Made by a program: the position numbers and the translations under genes. This document shows positions 1-11,489 of a stretch of DNA of 64,000 nucleotides, piece by piece; positions within the stretch are counted from its first letter, which is position 1; each line of letters begins with the position of its first letter. Below the pieces are notes generated by a model. It had not been told where the DNA came from and did not search any database. It saw only the letters and a list, made by a program, of their open reading frames with translations. Source of the DNA: Ipomoea triloba (Eukaryota > Streptophyta > Magnoliopsida > Solanales > Convolvulaceae); NCBI RefSeq assembly GCF_003576645.1, contig NC_044930.1, forward strand, positions 19,255,689 to 19,319,688. The letters are read 5' to 3'.

Positions 1-836
1 TATGCATTTTTATGTGATTTTTACGTATGCATGTCTATATTTGTGTTTAATTGCATTATTTGCTTATTTTGGTTATTTTCGTACGTATGCATGTGTTACT
101 TTTTATGGTATATGTGTTTTATTGTGTGACCATATTTGCTTATTTTTTATGTACGCATATGATCTATGCATGTTCTCTTTATCTATGTTTTAATCATTAC
201 GCATGCTAGACTTTATTTATGTGTTACTGTTAGTAGGTGGATGTAATATTTGCTCAGTATTTAAAATTGTCCTACTTGCCATGCATGACTCATGAGAAAT
301 GGGTTTACGTGTTTTGTCCTTATGCTTTTGGTTTTATGTAGTAGGTTTCATGTTCTTTTTACTGATAGGAAATTTACATTTCCTAGAACTGCTACCTGAC
401 AAAATTTATTGACTTTCTTATCTGATTGCATTTACTTTGTGAAGGAATGTTTTCCTACCTTGTCAGCTTTAAATTGAATATGTGATTTGATGTTTCCCTA
501 CCTTTTAAATGCACCGAATTCCATATCCATATTTGGCAAGTTGAGCAATTCTACCATCACCCCATTTGACCGAATTACCCTTCTACTTTCAAATCCAAAG
601 CTTTTATGACAAGGGCATATTGGTAGATGAGCACCTAAATCTTGACCTATAAAATCCCTTGATTCCCACTCACCATTTAAACCTAAAAGCTAAAACCTCT
701 CACATTCCCAAAACCCCAACCCGTCGTCCTCAAGAGCTAACCACACTCAAAATTCTCTCAAAAATTCGAACAACACTCTCAAATTCACTCAAATTCATAT
801 ACTCAAATCCTACCCACCCCAAAATTGATTCAAGCA
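1..836 (+). mobile_element. Sirevirus-like spacer between pol and envelope-position ORF, copy 1
   Basis: Non-coding, AT-rich DNA nearly identical to 7437-8287, which lies between the RNase H end and the envelope-position ORF of the copia element downstream. Position 1 here corresponds to about 7437. No coding frame is supported. The left edge is the window edge, so the pol region that should precede it is not seen. Confidence 0.8.
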
Positions 837-1235
837 ATGGCATCTACAAGCTCTACCCAACCCGAAAACACCCAAGTTGAAGCACCTAGTGAGAAGATTC
901 ATTCGGGGCATCTACTCACAAAAGAGGATTTCATGAACATCTCAATCAATGGAAGAATTGCTCACAATGTTTCAATGGTATGGAAAGGAGTGGCATTTTA
1001 AAGGTATGCACCTTTGGTTATGTTGGTATATTTGATGATGATGTGAGTGAATTCTTTGAGCATGCTACCCATAGGATTTCGCATATAGAATCTATTGTTG
1101 GTGGAGTTCATGTGCAAGTTGATTTGGATGATTTTAGGAATTTGTTTGATGTTGATGAGCATGCTATGAAATTTGAGGATTTTATATTTGATTCACATGA
1201 TTATTGGCATATGGTTCGAAGAGATGCAAGTATTA
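837..1235 (+). pseudogene. Envelope-position ORF of Sirevirus-like element, 5' fragment
   Basis: The start codon (837) and coding sequence match the longer copy at 8288. A base missing near 970 relative to that copy breaks the frame, which resumes at 980 (MERSGILKV...). Similarity stops abruptly after the residues RRDASII at about 1235, where gypsy-type LTR sequence begins. Only about 130 of roughly 815 codons remain. It is a truncated, frameshifted copy. The function of the full protein is unknown; Sireviruses carry an extra ORF after pol that is often called envelope-like. Confidence 0.75.
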
Positions 1236-1807
1236 TTACTTTTAAATGAAACTAAGTCGAGTTTTCATAAATAATGGTTGAATCAATGTCTATGATGAGA
1301 TGTGTGATGTCTATGATGAGATGTGTGATGTCTATGATGAGATGTGTAATGCTATGATGAGATGTGCGATGCTAGCTCCAAGAAGCTAGACGTTTGATGT
1401 CTGAGAATCGGGATATAGTGAAGTTGTCAGGTATGGTTGAGGAAATTCGCGTGTGTAATGTGAATATGATTAAATTTATGCTTATTTGTTTATATTATCG
1501 TAATTTACAAGCATGAAAGCATATCAGTCATTAGGAAATTCTATGCTATGGTCATTTGGTAAGTTAAAACATCTTTACCTATGAATGAGAAGCTTATGGG
1601 TTCTTACTTAGCCGTCGTGCTAACGGGTGCTTCGTTGTTGCCCTTTAACAGATGTCATCCAGCAATGAGTCGTATAGTTCGGTAACTTCACCGAACTATA
1701 ATGGCTCAGTTTTTGGATATGGAGTCTATGTACAGCATATGATAGGGGAGGACCCTTACGTACCTGGCCACACTCTACTAGCTCCTGACGATTCCTTCTC
1801 ACCATCC
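1236..1807 (+). mobile_element. Gypsy-type LTR fragment (piece a)
   Basis: Begins directly after the broken copia ORF and matches 1855-2358 closely. It includes the block with TTACTTAGCCGTCGTGCTAAC, an acceptor-like CAG and the start of the LTR ORF at 1652. A 21-bp unit (TCTATGATGAGATGTGTGATG) is repeated about three times near 1290-1345. The piece stops at the N gap. No TG start is visible, so the left end is truncated. Because it repeats the next piece, it may be an unmerged contig overlap. Confidence 0.6.
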
Positions 1808-1832
1808 NNNNNNNNNNNNNNNNNNNNNNNNN
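1808..1832. other. Assembly gap, 25 N
   Basis: A run of exactly 25 N. The sequence before it is repeated after it, so the gap probably joins overlapping contigs. Confidence 0.95.
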
Positions 1833-2202
1833 ATTTCCTATAAGGCCTCATACTTTGAAATGAAACTAAGTCGAGTTTTCATAATAATGGTTGAATCAAT
1901 GTCAATGCTATGATGAGATGTGATGCCCTAGCTCCAAGAACTAGACGTTTGATGTCTGAGAATGGGATATAGTGAAGTTGTCAGGTATGGTTGTGGAAAT
2001 TCGCGTGTGTAATGTGAATATGATGAACTTTATGCTTATTTGTTTATATTTGGTAATTTACAAGCATGAAAGCATGTCAGTCATAGGACATTCTATGCTA
2101 TGGTCATTGGTAAGTTAAAACATCTTTACCTATGAATGAGAAGCTTATGGGTTCTTACTTAGCCGTCGTGCTAACGGGTGCTTCATTGTTACCCTTTAAC
2201 AG

Positions 2203-2583
2203 ATGTCATCCAGCAATGAGTCGTATAGTTCGGTAACTTCACCGAACTATAATGGCTCAGTTTTTGGATATGGAGTCTATGTACAGCATATGATAGGGGA
2301 GGACCCCTACGTACCCGGCCACACTCTACTAGCTCCTGACGATTCCTTCTCACCATCCAGCTCTCTTGTGTCTCTGGTAGATGCTCATCTGGCTCGGTGG
2401 GGCTACTACCCAATAGAAGTTTTACCGGGTAGCGACCCCCTAGAGTTCATTGTACATTACCCATATCTCTGGGATCCCACTCCTCCCGAGGGAGAATGGT
2501 CTATGGTCATTGTCACCGATCGCTCCTTGGATCACCTTAAGTGGTTTGAGGGCGAATTGGCATCTAGTTTGGGGAGAGTTTGA
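2203..2583 (+). CDS. LTR-encoded ORF, unknown function (copy 1)
   Basis: A 126-codon ORF starting at the ATG after TTTAACAG. It shares a core with the ORF at 47707-48093 in a separate LTR: PIE-L-GSDPLEFIV-YPY-WDP, then EWSMV, LDH and W-EGE. The Ser-rich N-terminus is less conserved. After the EGE motif the shared frame is displaced by one extra T, so this copy ends in unrelated residues while the homologous downstream codons can be read in the next frame. An upstream CTAAC, a pyrimidine-rich stretch and CAG just before the ATG look like a 3' splice site. No known domain is recognised and there is no membrane segment. Expression is not shown. Confidence 0.5.
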   Translation: MSSSNESYSSVTSPNYNGSVFGYGVYVQHMIGEDPYVPGHTLLAPDDSFSPSSSLVSLVDAHLARWGYYPIEVLPGSDPLEFIVHYPYLWDPTPPEGEWSMVIVTDRSLDHLKWFEGELASSLGRV

Positions 2584-2772
2584 GATCCCAGTGTATCGTA
2601 TGATCTGATAGGTGGTGGAGGTCAAGTCGGGATAGTCTAAAACTCTCTTTTTGTGTACATATTCTGCAGCAGTCTTAGTAGATCAATTGCCAAACTTGGG
2701 CATTGTGGTTGTATATATATATATCTAAAGTATGTTTTGGGGTTCTAAGGATGTCGTTATCACTCCTATGAA

Positions 2773-2774
<2 letters not shown>

Positions 2775-2835
<61 letters not shown>
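2775..2835. repeat. (TA)n microsatellite
   Basis: About 60 bp of uninterrupted TA within the gypsy-type LTR fragment. Confidence 0.95.
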
Positions 2836-2838
<3 letters not shown>

Positions 2839-3029
2839 TGGAATGTTTAACTTATACCTCTGTTGTCGAGTCAGATAGTTATGAGTTGTTACAGGTGTAT
2901 GGGAAGCAGGTGTAGGTCAGGAAAATTAGCCTGTGCACCTAGGGAGGAACCGCTAAAGGTTAGCCGGGTTCGACCTAGGTGTGGCGGTGATGCTCCCGGT
3001 TGTAGGGTTGACCAACCCGGGGTGTCACA

Positions 3030-3982
3030 AGAAGTTAAACCATTTGAACTTCAAGACGATCAACAAGCTAGCAATGAAAAATCTAGTCAAAGGACTACCC
3101 AACATCACGTACAAGAAAGATCAAATTTGCGATGCGTGTCAAAGAGGAAAGCAAATCAAATCTTCGTTCAAGTCCAAAACCCACGAATCAAGCTCAAGAC
3201 CTCTTAGTCTACTACACATGGATCTATTTGGTCCAGTAGACCCAGTAAGTATAAGTGATAAGAAATATACTCTTGCAGTTGTTGATGATTTTTCCAAGTA
3301 CACATTGACAATATTTCTCAACAAAAAGAATGAAGTGGAGAAAAAGCTGTCAGAACTACTCAAGCAACTTCAAAATGAAAAAGAAGTCAAAATAGTCAAA
3401 ATCCGTACCGACCGGGGTACAGAGTTCGTGAATGGTGTGATTCAAGCTTATTGCAATTCTCAAGGAATTGTACATCAATTATCAGCCGCAAGAACGCCGC
3501 AACAAAATGGTGTAGCCGAAAGAAGAAATAGAACGCTTAAAGAAGCCGCACGAGTTATGATTACGGCCGCCGATCTACCGAAACGTTTTTGGGCAGAAGC
3601 TATCAACACTACTTGCTATACTCAAAATAAAAGCATGATTCACAAGCTGCACAACAAGACGCCATATGAACTTTGGAAAGGGAGAAAACCTAACCTTAGT
3701 TATTTTTATATTTTTGGATGCAAATGTTTTGTTCTTATTAATGGGAAAACACATCTAAAAACATTTGATGAGCGTGCAGATGAAGCAATATTTTTGGGAT
3801 ATTCTTCCACCAGCAGAGCATTCAGAGTATACAACAAATCAACAATGGTGGTAGAAGAATCAATACACGTTGTATTTGATGAATCAGCAAAAAGCAAGGA
3901 AGCAGATGTTTCGAATATTGGTAAAAATGTGCCAAATAATTTATTTGAGACTAATGATTCATCTGAGATTGAGATCTTGTAG
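3030..3982 (+). pseudogene. Ty1/copia integrase (Sirevirus type), 5'-truncated
   Basis: The reading frame (visible from 2981 but homologous from about 3030) starts in the GAG-pre-integrase region: H...H near HKKLNHLNF and C..C in CDACQRGK form the HHCC zinc finger. The integrase core follows, with the catalytic Asp in LLHMDLFGPV, the second Asp in RTDRGTEF and the Glu in QQNGVAERRNRTL (D,D35E). C-terminal features include WAEAINTTCY, LWKGRKPNLSYF and a GCKCFVL motif. Gag and protease are absent: the left side is a gypsy-type LTR end. The frame stops at TAG (3980-3982), and the RT ORF resumes in the same frame at 3995, so one in-frame stop separates integrase from RT. Integration of the element cDNA is the ancestral role; this copy cannot make a full polyprotein. 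Confidence 0.9.
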
Positions 3983-3994
3983 GGAATAAGTGAC

Positions 3995-5373
3995 TTGGAA
4001 CTTAATAATTCCAAAATTCAAGAAGTGGGCGTGACACTCACTAAGAGAGACGAGGCTAACTCTAGAAATGAAGAAATTCATGTTGATGAGGTTAACCACA
4101 TGAATATTCAAAGTGAGAATGAGGCTGACCAAGCTAATCATGATGGATCCTCACGTGACAGCCAACCTCTACCCACTACCCACGTTCAAGAAGTTTTCCA
4201 ACCTGATAGAAAGTGGCTAAGGAGTCATCCACAAGATCTTATTATTGGAACCTTGCAAGAAGGCGTGAAAACAAGATCAGCTGCACGAGACACTTTATTT
4301 GCATGTTTTCTGTCTCAGATTGAACCGAAAGAAATAGATGAAGCTCTAAGTGATTCAAGTTGGATTGAGGCCATGCAAGAGGAGCTAAATCAGTTCACAA
4401 GGTATGACGTATGGGAACTTGTTCCTAGACCAAAAGATCATAACATTATTGGAACAAAATGGGTCTTTAGGAACAAAGCAAATGAAGATGGAATCATTGT
4501 TAGGAATAAGGCGAGGCTAGTTACAAAGGGCTATTCACAAGAAGAAGGAATTGATTTTGATGAAACATTCGCCCCAGTTGCACGACTCGAAGCAATACGA
4601 ATTTTTCTAGCCTACGCAGCATACAAGAATTTCACGGTTTACCAAATGGACGTGAAAAGTGCATTTCTAAATGGACTACTTGAAGAGGAAGTCTACGTGG
4701 AACAACCACCCGGTTTTGAGGTAAAATGTGATGTAGATAAGGTCTATAAACTAAAGAAGGCGTTGTATGGGTTAAAACAAGCACCACGAGCTTGGTATGA
4801 CACTCTGTCAATGTTCCTAATTAGTTGTGGTTTTACCAAAGGCCTTGTTGACAAAACCTTATTTAGAATTCAAGAAAATAATCATATTTTATTGGTACAA
4901 ATTTATGTTGATGATATTATATTTGGAAGTACTGATAAATCCTTGTGTGAGAAATTTTCTAAGCTTATGCAGAACAGGTTCGAAATGAGCATGATGGGTG
5001 AACTAAATTACTTCCTTGGACTACAAGTCAAACAACTAAAGGAAGGAATCTTCATCAACCAGGCCAAATACACAAAAGATCTTATAAAGAAATTTGGCAT
5101 GGAAGGAAAATGCTCAGTCAAAATACCGATGAGTACAACACTTAGATTGGACAAAGATGATGAAGGAAAAGATGTCGAGCAAACGAAATATCGAGGAATG
5201 ATTGGTTCTGTACTATACCTCACTGCGAGCAGACCCGATATATCTTACTCAATGGGTGTATGTGCTAGATTCCAATCACAGCCAAAAGAAAGTCATTTTC
5301 AAGCTACCAAGAAGATTATCCGTTATCTCAAAGGAACTATCAATGTAGGATTATGGTATCCCAAAGAAGGTAA
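3995..5373 (+). pseudogene. Ty1/copia reverse transcriptase, copy A (cut at contig join)
   Basis: In frame with the upstream integrase after one TAG. An acidic linker rich in DEVNH/EADQANH repeats comes first, then the copia RT domain: [68 protein letters not shown], the catalytic YVDD in [25 protein letters not shown] and [11 protein letters not shown]. It stops at the N at 5374, just before RNase H. From 3916 it is repeated base for base after that N, so it is almost certainly the same locus as copy B placed twice. The motif set is typical of the Sirevirus (SIRE/Maximus) lineage. Confidence 0.9.
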
Positions 5374-5374
5374 N
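5374..5374. other. Single-N contig join
   Basis: Bases 5375-6823 repeat 3916-5364 exactly (offset 1459). The N marks two overlapping contigs placed in series. Confidence 0.85.
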
Positions 5375-7391
5375 TATTGGTAAAAATGTGCCAAATAATT
5401 TATTTGAGACTAATGATTCATCTGAGATTGAGATCTTGTAGGGAATAAGTGACTTGGAACTTAATAATTCCAAAATTCAAGAAGTGGGCGTGACACTCAC
5501 TAAGAGAGACGAGGCTAACTCTAGAAATGAAGAAATTCATGTTGATGAGGTTAACCACATGAATATTCAAAGTGAGAATGAGGCTGACCAAGCTAATCAT
5601 GATGGATCCTCACGTGACAGCCAACCTCTACCCACTACCCACGTTCAAGAAGTTTTCCAACCTGATAGAAAGTGGCTAAGGAGTCATCCACAAGATCTTA
5701 TTATTGGAACCTTGCAAGAAGGCGTGAAAACAAGATCAGCTGCACGAGACACTTTATTTGCATGTTTTCTGTCTCAGATTGAACCGAAAGAAATAGATGA
5801 AGCTCTAAGTGATTCAAGTTGGATTGAGGCCATGCAAGAGGAGCTAAATCAGTTCACAAGGTATGACGTATGGGAACTTGTTCCTAGACCAAAAGATCAT
5901 AACATTATTGGAACAAAATGGGTCTTTAGGAACAAAGCAAATGAAGATGGAATCATTGTTAGGAATAAGGCGAGGCTAGTTACAAAGGGCTATTCACAAG
6001 AAGAAGGAATTGATTTTGATGAAACATTCGCCCCAGTTGCACGACTCGAAGCAATACGAATTTTTCTAGCCTACGCAGCATACAAGAATTTCACGGTTTA
6101 CCAAATGGACGTGAAAAGTGCATTTCTAAATGGACTACTTGAAGAGGAAGTCTACGTGGAACAACCACCCGGTTTTGAGGTAAAATGTGATGTAGATAAG
6201 GTCTATAAACTAAAGAAGGCGTTGTATGGGTTAAAACAAGCACCACGAGCTTGGTATGACACTCTGTCAATGTTCCTAATTAGTTGTGGTTTTACCAAAG
6301 GCCTTGTTGACAAAACCTTATTTAGAATTCAAGAAAATAATCATATTTTATTGGTACAAATTTATGTTGATGATATTATATTTGGAAGTACTGATAAATC
6401 CTTGTGTGAGAAATTTTCTAAGCTTATGCAGAACAGGTTCGAAATGAGCATGATGGGTGAACTAAATTACTTCCTTGGACTACAAGTCAAACAACTAAAG
6501 GAAGGAATCTTCATCAACCAGGCCAAATACACAAAAGATCTTATAAAGAAATTTGGCATGGAAGGAAAATGCTCAGTCAAAATACCGATGAGTACAACAC
6601 TTAGATTGGACAAAGATGATGAAGGAAAAGATGTCGAGCAAACGAAATATCGAGGAATGATTGGTTCTGTACTATACCTCACTGCGAGCAGACCCGATAT
6701 ATCTTACTCAATGGGTGTATGTGCTAGATTCCAATCACAGCCAAAAGAAAGTCATTTTCAAGCTACCAAGAAGATTATCCGTTATCTCAAAGGAACTATC
6801 AATGTAGGATTATGGTATCCCAATTATCTCAAAGGAACTATCAATGTAGGATTATGGTATCCCAAAGAAGGTAATTTTGAACTAACTGGATTTTCAGATG
6901 CAGATTTTGCAGGGTATTTTGAACTAACTGGATTTTCAGATGCAGATTTTGCAGGGTGCAAAATAGACAGAAAAAGTACCTCAGGAACATGCCAGTTCTT
7001 AGGGGGAAGATTAGTCTCTTGGTTTAGCAAGAAACAAAACTCCATTGTAACAAGTACAGCCGAAGCAGAATATATCGCAGCAGGGAGTTGCTGTGCGCAA
7101 ATCTTATGGATGAAGCAACAATTAAAAGATTACGGGATCGATTGCAATGACGTTATTATTTTCTGTGACAATACTAGTGCAATTGCGATTACCCAAAATC
7201 CAGTGCTTCACTCGCGTACCAAACACATTGACGTGAGACATCATTTTATCCGAGATCACGTTGAAAAGAAGGATTTAAAGATCGAGTATATACCCACGGA
7301 AAGTCAAATTGCCGATATTCTCACGAAGCCTTTATGCGAATCAAGATTCAATACTCTAAGGCACGAGATGGGTATGATCGAAATGAGCTAA
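5375..7391 (+). pseudogene. Ty1/copia RT and RNase H, copy B, to the pol stop
   Basis: The ORF runs from 5454 to the TAA/TGA-bounded end at 7391 and holds the linker, the RT (YVDD) and then RNase H: catalytic Asp in [10 protein letters not shown], Glu in STAEAEY, Asp in CDNTSA, and the copia ending ADILTKPL. Two 42-bp tandem duplications interrupt it. One repeats [13 protein letters not shown] (second copy from 6825) and one repeats [13 protein letters not shown] (second copy from 6917). Both are in frame, because 42 is 14 codons, and both look like unitig-overlap artefacts. Without them the domain spacing is normal for Sireviruses. The in-frame TAG (5439-5441) seen in copy A is also present here. 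Confidence 0.9.
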
Positions 7392-8287
7392 GTATCACTA
7401 TCTCTATTCTATAAGCTCATGTTTTATGGTTTATTTTATGCATTTTTATGTGATTTTTACGAATGCATGATCTATATTTGTGCTTTAATTGCATTATTTG
7501 CTTATTTTGGTTATTTTCGTACGTATGCATGTGTTACTTTTTATGGTATATGTGTACATTTATTGTGTGACCATATTTGCTTATTTGTTTAACTATGTAC
7601 GCATATGATCTATGAATGTTCTCTTTATCTATGTTTTAATCATTACGCATGCTAGACTTTATTTATGTGTTACTGATAGTAGGTGGATGTAATATTTGCT
7701 CAGTATTTGAAATTGTCCTACTTGCCATGCATGACTCATGAGAAATGGGTTTACGTGTTTTGTCCTTATGCTTTTGGTTTTATGTAGTAGGGTTCATGTT
7801 CTTTTTACTGATAAGAAATTTACATTTCCTAGAACTGCTACCTGACAAAATTTATTGACTTTTTTATCTGATTGCATTTACTTTGTGAAGGAATGTTTTC
7901 CTACCTTGTCAGCTTTAAATTGAATATGTGATTTGATGTTTCCCTACATTATAAATGCACCGAATTCCATATCCATATTTGGCAAGTTGAGCAATCTCTA
8001 CCATCACCTCATTTGACCGAATTACCCTTCTACTCTTCAAATCCAAAGCTTTTATGACAATGGCATATTGGTAGATGAGCACCTAAATCTTGACCTATAA
8101 AATCCCTTGATTCCCACTCACCATTTAAACCTAAAAGCTAAAACCTCTCACATTCCCAAAACCTCCAACGTGTCGTCCTCAAGAGCTAACCCCACACTCA
8201 AAATTCTCTCAAAAATTCGAACAACACTCTCAAATATCACTCAAATTCATATACTCAAATCCTACCCATCCAAAATTGATTCAAGCA
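7392..8287 (+). mobile_element. Spacer between pol and envelope-position ORF
   Basis: About 900 bp of AT-rich non-coding DNA, with repeated TATGCAT and TTACG words in its first third. A pyrimidine/A-rich stretch (8110-8280; AAACCTAAAAGC, ACACTCAAAATTCTCTC) leads to the start codon and resembles a plant leader. A second copy is at 1-836. A subgenomic or spliced RNA would be needed to translate the ORF that follows; I did not find a convincing splice pair. Confidence 0.7.
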
Positions 8288-10734
8288 ATGGCATCTACAA
8301 GCTCTACCCAACCCGAAAACACCCAAGTTGAAGCATCTAGTGAGAAGATCCATTCGGGGCATCTACTCACAAAAGAGGACTTCATGAATATCTCAATCAA
8401 TGGAAGAATTGCTCACAATGTCTTCAATAGTATGGAAAGGAGTGGCATTTTAAACGTATGCACCTTTGGTTATGTTGGCATATTTGATGATGATGTGAGT
8501 GAATTCTTTGAGCATGCTACCCATAGGATTTCGCATATAGAATCTATTGTTGGTGGAGTTCATATGCAAGTTGATTTGGATGATTTTAGGAATTTGTTTG
8601 ATGTTGATGAGCATGCTATGAAATTTGAGGATTTTATATTTGATTCACATGATTATTGGCATATGGTTCGAAGAGATGCAAGTATTATTGTGCCAAAGTT
8701 GTCCAGTTTTCGTAGAGATATTACTTGGGAGTATGCCAAGTTGCTAGAAATTATTGCTAAATGCCTTTTATGCAAGCTTGGTGGATTTGATAGACTGACA
8801 TCCCAAATCTCCCGTATTATATATGCTATCATGAAAACCGACCGTGAATTGTATTGGAGTGGTGTTATGTTTGAAAGATTGGTTGAAATGGTTAAATCCA
8901 AGGAGAAGCTCGGGTATAGTATGTTGGATGGTGAACTTTTGAGAAGAAAAGGAGTAAGAATGGGTCAATCAAAGCCTATTACCAACAGCAAGTATTTGTT
9001 CTGTATCAATGCAAAGAAGCCCAGACCGGAGGATCTTGTTGAAGGAGAATTACCTATGAGACCTAATCCACCGATTAGGAAGAGAAAAAGAACTCCTAGA
9101 GTAGAAATTCGAAGCAATGAGGAAGAAGTTATAACCAGAAGGGAATTGGTTGTGACAAATCCAACTAGTGAATTTGGAGGTGACTTTATGGATGTTTTAT
9201 TGGATGATCATGTCACACGTGAAGTGAATGTTGAAGAAACCCAAGAAATTAATCAAGAAGGTCGAATGGAAGTGGATGAAAGTCAACTTGGAACAAATTC
9301 CGTTGATATCAACATTGAGGCCGAGAATGAGGAGTATGAAGTTGAAAATGTTCAAGAAGTTGAGGTTGAGGTCAACACAAGGGAAGTTGATCATGGAAAT
9401 AAAATGATGGCAACATTTTTGAGGTTGAGGCTAACTTGGACACAAATATTGGTGTAGATGAGGCTAACCAAGGCAATGAATTTGTGTCACAAGTGGAAAG
9501 TGGTACACGTGAAGTTGAAAGTGATAGTGACCGTGATGTATTTCAAGGAGAAAATGTTGCAAGTGACAATTTTGTGGCTAACTTGGATGCCACAAATGAC
9601 AACATTGAGGCCAACACACGTGTGGATGCACAAGGAGAAATTAATTAAATATTTGGTGTTGAGGCCGAACAAGATCAAGAACAAGGAGGAGAAATTAATC
9701 CAAGTCATAGTGATGATGATGATGCTGATGCTATAGATGTTGGACAGGCTAGCACTCCTACACCTAGACCTGTGCCAATAAATATTCAAGACCGAATGCA
9801 GCAAGCCAGGGTGATTTCGAATTTATCAAAGGATAATTCGAATGAAATTATCATAGCCGCTCTCAAGGAATTCAAGGAAGCAGTAAGCAATTCTAATAAT
9901 ACTTTGTACACGAATTTCTTGAAATTATTTGAGCAGATTGCAGGCATGGAACGAGGCATGAACAGACTAAACCCAGTAATCAAGGAGGAATTAAATGGTT
10001 TCATTGCCAAGATGATGTTAATGCTGGAGAAAGAAAGGAAAGCAGTCAGTGAGGTTGTGACATCTCAAAAAGAAATAATTGAGAAAAAAGACCGTGTGGT
10101 GAACGGCAAGTTGAGGCATGTTATGGCCCAAGTGGAAGAGTTGAAAAATGTGACATCAAGGAGCAATTTGTCACATGAAGCAAGTATTGATGTGTTACAA
10201 GAGTGTCTACAAACGCTAGTCAACACCGTCCAAGGATTAGAGAAGAAATTGGAGGAAATGGACGCAAGGCACAAAGATGACTCTATCCTGATCAAAGAAA
10301 TGAGAGCACAACAAAAAGGTGACACGGTGATATTCAGGAAGGTTTTGGATGCTACCAAAAAGGGGGAAGAAAGGTTACCCTCCCATTTTGGTGGATCATC
10401 TTCGCAGGGGGAAGCACAAAGGGAAGAAGAATGGGTACCGCTGACATTTCAATCTATTATTGATTTTTCAGGTACACCCGTGTGCGTTGACGAAGATAGG
10501 GTGATCAAAATGTTCAAGCTTCACCTACCCAAGGAAACAAGACTCACCGAAGGAAGAACTCTAAAGGAGTGTGCTCAATGGTACACTAGGGGAGTATTTC
10601 GCGCTAGTGATCCAAAGGAAGTCATCAAGCATTACTTAGAAGGAAGAGTCAAGGAGAAGTTCCTACATGATGACTGCAAAGGTAACTTTGAGAAGCTTAG
10701 AGCTAGAATAAATGATATGCTTGGTATTTACTGA
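8288..10734 (+). pseudogene. Envelope-position ORF of Sirevirus-like element (unknown function)
   Basis: A coding region of about 815 codons starting MASTSSTQPEN. It is broken by one frameshift near 9405-9435 and one in-frame TAA at 9646-9648; the frame of 9436-9648 continues unchanged into 9772-10734. Three parts can be seen. An N-terminal globular region of about 300 residues includes VCTFGYVGIFDDDV, HDYWHMVRRDAS and WEYAKLLEII. A long acidic middle contains repeats of the type EVEANLD/NIEANTR and ends in a DDDDAD run. The C-terminal part is rich in heptad-like Leu/Glu/Lys (LEKERKAVSEVV, LQTLVNTVQGLEKKLEEMD), consistent with coiled coil. I see no signal peptide and no convincing membrane segment. 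Its place after RNase H and before the polypurine tract matches the envelope-like ORF of Sireviruses; the role is unknown. Confidence 0.7.
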
Positions 10735-11109
10735 TTTGTAGTTCTAGTATGTTATGTACGTACCATTATAACTCTATGAAGCTTATTTTGATTTTGATTT
10801 GATATGGTACGATTTCTTATAGTTTATAGTTGTTTTATTGCTTTATTAATTTTTGGACACAGTTTTAATCTTGTAACATGCAAAATTGAGGGCGAAAGAA
10901 ATTATTGACAAAAGTTAAAATTGAAATTGAAACCTCAAACCTTGCAATTTTCGTACGTGTCTAAATTATAAAGCAAGTAGGTCAGTCAAATTGTAAACTC
11001 GTCAATTGGCTAGTCAAAATAAAATTCGAAAAATGAAAAATCAATTTTTGATTGGACTATAGCCAAAATGTTCGAGTATAGGTTTTGGTATCATCAAAAA
11101 GGGGGAAAT
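10735..11109 (+). promoter_or_regulatory. 3' untranslated region and polypurine tract
   Basis: AT-rich non-coding DNA ending in the purine run AAAAAGGGGGAAA (11096-11108), which lies directly against the LTR start. This is the expected primer for plus-strand DNA synthesis. No other clear feature is present. Confidence 0.75.
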
Positions 11110-11489
11110 TGTTAGGAAAATATTGTAAATGTTTTGATGAACCAAAAATGTAATATTAGATTCCCAATTTTATTTTGAGTCTAGTATAGGATTACGTCGA
11201 GTACGAGCCGAATCGGTTAAGCAGAAATTACAATAGTATAAATTTTTAATTTATACTTGTAAGTCATTCGCTTCCACTTTACAAATGGAGAAGAATTTGG
11301 AAGATTGATCAAGACTTGAATACATCCCAAAGCAAGTCAACGGTTCAAATTGCAAGAATTAATTCTTTGGAAGAATTAATTAATTCGTGATGAAGATGTT
11401 GCAATTAAAGGTCAAAATTGAAGTCAATCTCGAATGGGTTCCCTCACAAAATATTTTAGAGGCTAACTCATGCAAGGAAAATATTTTTG

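Larger units (their letters stand above)
1833..3029 (+). mobile_element. Gypsy-type LTR fragment (piece b) with intact right end
   Basis: Related to 47205-48498 of the solo LTR at 45223-48498. Shared blocks are AAGGCCTCA, the TTACTTAGCCGTCGTGCTAAC block, the LTR ORF, GCCTGTGCACCTAG and GGTGTGGCGGT. It ends in GGGGTGTCACA, matching GGGGTGTTACA of the other copy, and copia integrase coding sequence follows at once. The left part is missing, so no TSD can be tested. TG...GTYACA ends of this kind are common among plant Ty3/gypsy LTRs; the clade is inferred, not proven. Confidence 0.7.
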
